Assembly: GCA_965370495.1 (NCBI GenBank)
Contig: CBDUUV010000044.1
Coordinates: 1-19,338 of the forward strand
Direction of reading: 5' to 3'
Origin: Krumholzibacterium sp965370495
GTDB taxonomy: Bacteria > Krumholzibacteriota > Krumholzibacteriia > Krumholzibacteriales > Krumholzibacteriaceae
DNA: 19,338 nt
The notes under the pieces are model-generated. The model saw only the letters and a list, made by a program, of their open reading frames with translations. It had not been told where the DNA came from and made no database searches. The position numbers and the translations under genes were made by a program. Below are positions 15,646 through 19,338 of this stretch, piece by piece; the first letter of the stretch is position 1; every line of letters begins with the position of its first letter.

Positions 15646-15720
15646 GGGCCCATAGCTCAGCGGTAGAGCCCCCGGCTCATAACCGGTCGGTCACAGGTTC
15701 AAATCCTGTTGGGCCCACCA
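15646..15720 (+). tRNA. ileX: tRNA with anticodon CAT, probably tRNA-Ile2 (lysidine-modified)
   Basis: A 75-base tRNA with encoded CCA. The acceptor GGGCCCA/TGGGCCC pairs perfectly, the D stem is GCTC/GAGC, the anticodon stem-loop is 15671-15687 with loop CTCATAA and anticodon CAT at 15678-15680, and the T stem ACAGG/CCTGT is perfect. The outermost anticodon-stem pair is C15671 against T15687, a mismatch. CAT may mean initiator Met, elongator Met or Ile2. It lacks the three G-C pairs at the base of the anticodon stem expected for the initiator. C4-G69, C5-G68 and C11-G24 match determinants known for TilS, which changes C34 to lysidine and makes the tRNA read AUA; elongator Met tRNAs have different pairs there. 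I favour Ile2, with elongator Met as the alternative. Confidence 0.7.
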
Positions 15721-15731
15721 GATATATCGTT

Positions 15732-15763
15732 ATCCCGCCCGAAATCCTTCGGGCGGGATTTTT
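15732..15763 (+). terminator. Strong intrinsic terminator after rpoD-tRNA
   Basis: Twelve-base-pair perfect stem (15732-15743 with 15748-15759, rich in CCCGCCC/GGGCGGG) with the four-base loop ATCC, followed by a run of five T (15759-15763). It ends the unit carrying the tRNA and probably also rpoD readthrough. Confidence 0.92.
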
Positions 15764-15959
15764 CGGTTGAAATTTTGTACAACCAGGTTAACAGGCGAAG
15801 GATTTATCCATAGAGAAAGCAATCAGCTGATATTTTTTCCCGTTCGGCTTGAAGATTGCCTGTAATACCCGGTTGTTGCCCGAGCTCGCTGGCGAAAATC
15901 TTTCTGATCGGCGACATGGCATATGTAATAGCCTGACAGATTGTGGATTACGGATGTTA
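15764..15959 (+). other. Intergenic stretch with no gene found
   Basis: Between the terminator and the next promoter I see no ORF with coding character and no RNA gene. It contains short palindromes (ATCAGCTGAT followed by ATTTTTT near 15820-15837, and CGAGCTCG near 15883) that are too short or loop-less to interpret. It is probably upstream regulatory or untranscribed sequence. Confidence 0.5.
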
Positions 15960-15988
15960 TTGCAATATTGTTGAGGCTATGATATTAT
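15960..15988 (+). promoter_or_regulatory. Possible promoter for the Ycf48-like lipoprotein gene
   Basis: TTGCAA at 15960-15965, a 17-base spacer and TATTAT at 15983-15988 (five of six). The predicted start near 15995 lies about 30 bases before the chosen ATG. The preceding gene is closed by a terminator, so a promoter here is expected. Confidence 0.45.
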
Positions 15989-16015
15989 AAGACAATGGTT
16001 TGCTTTTGCAACTAT

Positions 16016-16020
16016 GGGAG
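16016..16020 (+). promoter_or_regulatory. Ribosome binding site that sets the start at 16026
   Basis: GGGAG at 16016-16020 is five bases before ATG 16026. It overlaps the upstream in-frame ATG at 16014, which has no binding site of its own, so translation should start at 16026. Confidence 0.7.
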
Positions 16021-16025
16021 TTAAA

Positions 16026-17105
16026 ATGCAACTCAGAAGGTCAGTCCTTTTCGCGCTGATGATAATATTATTCATATATTTCCAGATACATTCATGTTCA
16101 GGGGATAATGCTCTTACTCCAACCCCCCCTGATGAGATACCAAGTGTATTATGTAACGCCAGCGATATATTCTTTGTCGATATGGAACACGGATGGGTAA
16201 CAGGCCAGTATGGAACGATGATCAGGACATCTGATGGTGGTAAGGAGTGGGAGCCGGTTCAACTGGATCAAGTCGATATAAGCAGTATCAGTTTCCTGGA
16301 TACCGACAAAGGATGGCTTGTGGGAAAAGGCGGAAAGATATTCAGGAGTGAAGACGGTGGAATAACCTGGGAACGCAGGTTATTTCCAGGAACACCGGGT
16401 GATGATGATCTGTTTCAGATAGTTTTCAGTACGGATAACATCGGATTTATACAAGGGTACCACGGAGTATTCGTAACAGATACAGGTGGGGATGACTGGG
16501 AGAACAACTGGCTGCCGATAGTCGAGGCAAAAGGTGCCTGGAGTATGAGCATGATTGATGAAAAGACCGGTTTTCTCCTGGGAAGCAAATGGAATGATTC
16601 AGACCCTGAATTGCTATATAGGACTGATACTGGAGGAAAAGTCTGGTCTCCGGTCGAAGGGTCCAGAACATCTGTTCTCAGATCGATCCTGACTATCGAG
16701 TTTATTGATGAAGAGACAGGTTGGGCAGGTGGTGGAATCATCATGAATACGATGGATGGAGGGGACAGCTGGGTATTGCAACTCGAAGAAGCAACTGTAA
16801 GAGAATTCTGTTTTCTGGACAACCAGTATGGATATGCTGTTGGTGGGCTAACCATTCTCAAGACCACTGATGGAGGCGATACGTGGATGGATATTACTCC
16901 GGACGACAACAGGTTTGTTGATCTGAGAGGTATTTGTTTTATTGATTGTCAGACAGGCTGGGTCGTCGGCAGGGGGCGGGAAGAGACGGTGGGTGACAGA
17001 ACCTACAAGTATTCTATCGTGATGAAAACCGGTGATGGAGGCGACACCTGGGTGTTAAGAGAGTTCGCGTACGAAATCACGGGAATATTGCTGACTGATC
17101 AGTAG
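16026..17105 (+). CDS. Ycf48-like seven-repeat beta-propeller, probable lipoprotein
   Basis: A 359-residue exported protein. Residues 1-23 form a signal peptide (Arg4-Arg5, hydrophobic 6-20) with Cys24 in IHSC, a possible lipobox though His at -2 is unusual. The rest consists of seven repeats of about 45 residues, each with a G-G-x-x-W core: DGGKEW, DGGITW, TGGDDW, TGGKVW, DGGDSW, DGGDTW and DGGDTW. Each is preceded by a G(W/F/Y)-x-x-G type strand such as GWVTGQYGTMIRT and GWLVGKGGKIFRS. This matches the Ycf48/BNR-like fold, a seven-bladed propeller. Ycf48 itself helps assemble photosystem II, but family members are widespread in non-photosynthetic bacteria as surface or periplasmic proteins of unknown role. 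It stands alone with its own promoter after a terminator, so context gives no function. Confidence 0.85.
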   Translation: MQLRRSVLFALMIILFIYFQIHSCSGDNALTPTPPDEIPSVLCNASDIFFVDMEHGWVTGQYGTMIRTSDGGKEWEPVQLDQVDISSISFLDTDKGWLVGKGGKIFRSEDGGITWERRLFPGTPGDDDLFQIVFSTDNIGFIQGYHGVFVTDTGGDDWENNWLPIVEAKGAWSMSMIDEKTGFLLGSKWNDSDPELLYRTDTGGKVWSPVEGSRTSVLRSILTIEFIDEETGWAGGGIIMNTMDGGDSWVLQLEEATVREFCFLDNQYGYAVGGLTILKTTDGGDTWMDITPDDNRFVDLRGICFIDCQTGWVVGRGREETVGDRTYKYSIVMKTGDGGDTWVLREFAYEITGILLTDQ

Positions 17106-17149
17106 ATCCCCAACAGGAACAGATAAGGGACTATTTAGGCAAAAAACAC

Positions 17150-17177
17150 TTGACCGACCTGCCCGGTTTATTATAAT
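17150..17177 (+). promoter_or_regulatory. Strong promoter upstream of the candidate small RNA
   Basis: TTGACC (17150-17155), 16-base spacer, perfect -10 TATAAT (17172-17177). Expected start near 17184. The nearest downstream protein gene begins 168 bases later, beyond a strong terminator. Confidence 0.65.
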
Positions 17178-17183
17178 CTGCTT

Positions 17184-17331
17184 TCTTACTTTGCTTTTTA
17201 TGGATTATCAAAAGATCGGATGAGAATCGACAGTGGTTTTGCGATGTATGTCAAGTATTAACGAAAATGATGAATCTTCATTTTATGAGGATTGAACGGT
17301 AATGCTTCCCTGTGGGAAGCATTTTTTTTTT
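17184..17331 (+). ncRNA. Candidate small RNA of about 150 nt (promoter to terminator)
   Basis: The segment lies between a near-consensus promoter and a perfect ten-pair terminator, and holds no ORF with a ribosome binding site. A second local hairpin is possible: AAAATGA (17264-17270) with TCATTTT (17278-17284). The longest small frame, 17267-17302, encodes 11 residues and lacks a binding site. I do not recognise it as 6S, tmRNA, SRP RNA or a known riboswitch. Alternatives are a transcribed leader of the following zinc-ribbon gene controlled by attenuation, or a promoter whose transcript simply ends early. The 5' end is inferred from the promoter. Confidence 0.4.
17301..17331 (+). terminator. 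Intrinsic terminator
   Basis: AATGCTTCCC (17301-17310), loop TGT, GGGAAGCATT (17314-17323): ten perfect pairs, followed by T up to 17331. It is a textbook terminator, ending only 20 bases before the next start codon. Confidence 0.92.
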
Positions 17332-17351
17332 AGAATGAGAGGCACTTGTTC

Positions 17352-18071
17352 ATGATGATTGCACAAGAGGATATTCTGCTCCTTATCCAGCTCGTAAAAA
17401 AAGATCATGATATACTCGAGAAAAAGAATTTTCTCGAAACAGCACCCGGAAAGATAACTTTCATCGAGGACGAGATCACAAAGATGGACGAAGAGCTGAG
17501 GAAAGACCTTGATACTATCGCGAAACTGGAATCTGAGAAACGGACTCTTGACAGCAGGGTTGAAAGCCATAACGTGGATATTAACAAGAAAAAGATCGAT
17601 CGGGAAACACTCAAATCAAACAAGCAATACAAATTAATGGGTAAGGAGATCGAATATCTCCTCGGCCTCGTTGACGAAGCCGAGGAGAGAATACTGACAA
17701 TCCTCGATGAGATCCTGGCCGAGAATGAGAAACTTGCCAGAATACAGGAAAAGATAAACAACGAAAAAGAAGTGCTTCTCTCGAAAATGAAAGATATGGA
17801 AAGGGAAATACAGGAGGAAAGGGACTCCCTCCTGATCCTTGAAGATGAGAAGGTCCGTATTCTTCCACACATTTCCGACACTGTGCAAAGGCTCTATAAC
17901 AGGATATTGAAAGCTAAGGGTGACTCAGGAGTAGCAAACCTTGTTGGTGATATATGCCAGGGATGTTACTCGAGGATGCCTCCCCAGAAAGCGCATGAAA
18001 TCAGAAGGAACGACAGGATAATTAGATGTGAGTTCTGCGGCAGGATACTTGTCTATTACGAAGCAGGTTAA
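17352..18071 (+). CDS. Coiled-coil protein with C-terminal C4 zinc ribbon (DUF164 / CT398 family)
   Basis: A 239-residue cytoplasmic protein. Residues 8-185 are long charged helices, predicted from heptad-like Leu/Ile spacing to form an antiparallel coiled coil, including the family segment LKSNKQYKLMGKEIEYL (87-103). Residues 198-237 are a zinc ribbon: GDICQGCYSRMPPQ with Cys202 and Cys205, and IIRCEFCGRILVY with Cys226 and Cys229. This matches the family of Chlamydia CT398/CdsZ; a general function in most bacteria is unknown. ATG 17352 is chosen (GAGAGG nine bases upstream; ATG 17355 is possible); an upstream TTG at 17346 is too close to the binding site. The gene lies right behind a terminator and 25 bases before an RNase H gene, a neighbourhood also seen in actinobacteria. 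Confidence 0.88.
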   Translation: MMIAQEDILLLIQLVKKDHDILEKKNFLETAPGKITFIEDEITKMDEELRKDLDTIAKLESEKRTLDSRVESHNVDINKKKIDRETLKSNKQYKLMGKEIEYLLGLVDEAEERILTILDEILAENEKLARIQEKINNEKEVLLSKMKDMEREIQEERDSLLILEDEKVRILPHISDTVQRLYNRILKAKGDSGVANLVGDICQGCYSRMPPQKAHEIRRNDRIIRCEFCGRILVYYEAG

Positions 18072-18096
18072 TCGTTCCTGTGCTGATTGGATCATT

Positions 18097-18678
18097 ATGG
18101 GAAATACGAGGCACCTTTTAACGCTCCTGGCAACCGGGGTTCCGGTTAGCACTGCGTGGAAAAACTCCGGTTTTTCATCAAAAAAGGAAATGTGCGACTC
18201 TCTTATGAAACTGGCGGAAGCCTTACCGCCTGAAGTCGGACAGGGGCTTTCCGCCAGTGGAGCACTGGTTGTCAACACTGACGGGGCTGCAAGAGGCAAT
18301 CCTGGCCCGGCTTCTGCTGCGGCTGTAGCATATACCGCTTCGGGGGAAATCCTTGCGTCACGATCCGATTTTCTGGGGGTTGCAACCAATAATGAAGCAG
18401 AGTACAAGGCATTGATCCTGGGTGTGCGTCTCGCGCATGATCTTAAAGCGAGTGTTGTGCATTTCAGGCTCGATTCGGAGCTCGTCGTAAAGCAGATGAA
18501 AGGCGAATACAGAATTAAGAAATCTCATCTCGCGGTGCTGGCAGATGTAGTGTGGCAGGAATCATCGTCATTTGACAGGGTAGAGTACGAACATATACCC
18601 AGGGAGAAAAACACCGAGGCCGATAAACTGGCCAACGAGGTGCTCGATCGCCTGCGAAAGGCCGAACCTGACCGGTGA
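18097..18678 (+). CDS. rnhA: Ribonuclease H (type I) with an N-terminal helical extension
   Basis: A 193-residue protein. The RNase HI domain covers about 56-190 and should cut RNA in RNA-DNA hybrids with two metal ions. The four catalytic acidic residues are visible: Asp62 in NTDGAARGNPGP, Glu102 in TNNEAEYKAL, Asp126 in FRLDSELVVKQMKG and Asp176 in HIPREKNTEADKLANE. The pattern is the short RNase HI form without the basic protrusion of the E. coli enzyme. Residues 1-55 are an additional helical segment (TGVPVSTAWKNSGFSSKKEM) resembling a small helix-turn-helix; its role is unknown. ATG 18097 is chosen because an upstream in-frame ATG at 18028 would overlap the zinc-ribbon domain of the preceding gene by 44 bases; the binding site is weak. 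It is followed by rnpB. Confidence 0.88.
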   Translation: MGNTRHLLTLLATGVPVSTAWKNSGFSSKKEMCDSLMKLAEALPPEVGQGLSASGALVVNTDGAARGNPGPASAAAVAYTASGEILASRSDFLGVATNNEAEYKALILGVRLAHDLKASVVHFRLDSELVVKQMKGEYRIKKSHLAVLADVVWQESSSFDRVEYEHIPREKNTEADKLANEVLDRLRKAEPDR

Positions 18679-18747
18679 GATCACGAATCACGTACTCAGG
18701 TGGGTGTGGGGGAACAGCAGGCTAATACTCAATTCGGTTCACATTCT

Positions 18748-18776
18748 TTGACCTCGAGTTGGCGCTGTGCTATATT
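18748..18776 (+). promoter_or_regulatory. Promoter of rnpB
   Basis: TTGACC (18748-18753), 17-base spacer, TATATT (18771-18776, five of six). The start would be near 18783, giving a 5' leader of about 22 bases before the mature RNase P RNA. The 126-base gap between rnhA and rnpB contains nothing else I can identify. Confidence 0.65.
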
Positions 18777-18804
18777 CCTAGAGTAGATAAATCAACAGGT
18801 TTTC

Positions 18805-19174
18805 CGGTAAAGCAGACGAGGTGATCGCGGGCGTGGCAACATGTCCGAGGAAAGTCCGGGCTCCACAGGGCAGGGTGCTGGGTAACGCCCAGTGGGGGTG
18901 ACCCTAAGGAAAGTGCCGCAGAAAACAAACCGCCTCCGTTTTACGGAGGTAAGGGTGAAAAGGTGAGGTAAGAGCTCACCAGTATCTCCGGTGACGGGGA
19001 TAGCTTGGTAAACCCCACCCGGTGAAAGACCAAATAGAAGAGGAGAAACGGCCCGTTTCGTTTGACTCTCGGGTAGGTCGCTAGAGGCCGGTGGAAACAC
19101 CGGTCCAAGATAAATGATCACCGCCCGTCCGTTCCGGACGGGAACAGGACTCGGCTTACAAGTCTGCTTTACCG
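18805..19174 (+). ncRNA. rnpB: RNase P RNA, bacterial type A
   Basis: The catalytic RNA of RNase P, which trims the 5' leader of precursor tRNAs. Helix P1 is formed by the ends: CGGTAAAGCAGAC (18805-18817) pairs perfectly with GTCTGCTTTACCG (19162-19174). The universally conserved 5' core GAGGAAAGTCCGGGCTCC lies at 18847-18864, followed by AGGAAAGTGCCGCAGAAAAC (18907-18926) and GAGGTAAGAGCTCACC. The 3' conserved element is ACAGGACTCGGCTTACA (19144-19160), where the usual form is ACAGAA(C/T)CCGGCTTA; P4 still forms, with one G-T pair and its bulged U. Length of about 370 bases is normal. The exact ends are set from P1 and may differ by a few bases. It has its own promoter, and recJ starts 23 bases later. 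Confidence 0.97.
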
Positions 19175-19197
19175 TATTTTCAGAAGACAGGAATAAT

Positions 19198-19338
19198 ATG
19201 ACGGACTGGGTTGTGCGCCTCTTTGACGAAAAGGAAAGGGATACGCTTGCTGATGCGTTGTCAATCGATCACCTGCAGGCGCAGCTGCTGGCAGGGAGAG
19301 GGATAGATACCGTTGAAAAAGCGAACAAGTTTCTTTTC
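19198..19338 (+). CDS. recJ: Single-stranded-DNA exonuclease RecJ, N-terminal fragment (3' end outside window)
   Basis: The first 47 codons of a gene that continues past the window end. The translation reads TDWVVRLFDEKERDTLADALSI, then HLQAQLLAGRGIDTVEKANKFL. The W-x-x-R start and the hydrophobic/Arg-rich LLAGRGIDT-x-E-A-x-F-L motif are typical of the N-terminus of RecJ, a 5'-3' single-strand exonuclease used in recombination and repair. No catalytic DHH motif is inside the window, so the call rests on the N-terminal motif. ATG 19198 has AGGA six bases upstream. No separate promoter is evident between rnpB and this gene, so readthrough from rnpB is possible. Confidence 0.82.
   Translation, partial: MTDWVVRLFDEKERDTLADALSIDHLQAQLLAGRGIDTVEKANKFLF

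Noticed and set aside
16026..17105. Repeated GGTGG/GGAGGCGA-like DNA motifs as a DNA repeat array
   Set aside because: They reflect the seven GG-x-x-W protein repeats at about 45-residue spacing and diverge at the DNA level.
17267..17302. Eleven-codon frame MMNLHFMRIER ending at the base of the terminator, as a leader peptide
   Set aside because: The stop position is suggestive of attenuation, but there is no ribosome binding site and no run of one regulatory amino acid, and no antiterminator pairing is evident.
1..19338. A novel defence, mobile or biosynthetic system
   Set aside because: Both strands were considered; every substantial + strand frame belongs to a recognised family and the minus-strand frames look like shadows. 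No transposase, integrase, toxin-antitoxin pair, CRISPR repeat or biosynthetic core gene is visible.

Overview
This is an ordinary chromosomal stretch of a bacterium. All 17 protein genes and all 3 classical RNA genes lie on the + strand. I found no mobile element, CRISPR array, phage gene or defence gene. Moderate GC, Arg codons drawn almost only from AGA/AGG in the stretches I read, frequent ATA for Ile, a C-terminally short DnaK, a DUF5683-type membrane protein, a Ycf48-like propeller lipoprotein and a selenocysteine tRNA suggest an uncultivated lineage, possibly of the FCB or delta-proteobacterial sort. I cannot place it to phylum from this window alone.

Layout: (1) 1-1002: the 3' end of glmS, then ridA, then a selC tRNA-Sec. 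(2) 1081-2516: a DUF5683-like membrane protein and signal peptidase I. (3) 2604-7526: the class I heat-shock operon hrcA-grpE-dnaK-dnaJ, with a TTGACA-17-TACATT promoter and an imperfect CIRCE operator just upstream of hrcA, so the HrcA repressor very likely controls its own operon. The rRNA methyltransferase gene rsmE follows. (4) 8401-15763: a strong TTGACA-18-TATACT promoter leads into yqeY-cvpA-mutS2-dnaG-rpoD, the 'macromolecular synthesis' cluster with cvpA-mutS2 inserted. A tRNA with anticodon CAT (probably tRNA-Ile2, which reads AUA) and a strong intrinsic terminator follow. (5) 15960-17105: a separately promoted lipoprotein with seven Ycf48/BNR-like repeats. (6) 17150-17331: a strong promoter and a strong terminator with no convincing ORF between them, a candidate small RNA of about 150 nt. 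(7) 17352-19338: a coiled-coil/C4 zinc-ribbon protein, a type I RNase H with an extra N-terminal domain, RNase P RNA with its own promoter, and the start of recJ.

The genes serve cell-wall precursor supply, metabolite damage control, protein export, protein folding, rRNA modification, replication priming, sigma-factor supply and nucleic-acid processing. I do not see a convincing new multi-gene system. The items most worth checking are the promoter/terminator-bounded RNA candidate, the link between AUA-rich coding and the tRNA-Ile2 candidate, selC in this context, the degenerate CIRCE, the altered Smr motif in MutS2 and the unusual base in the conserved 3' element of RNase P RNA.
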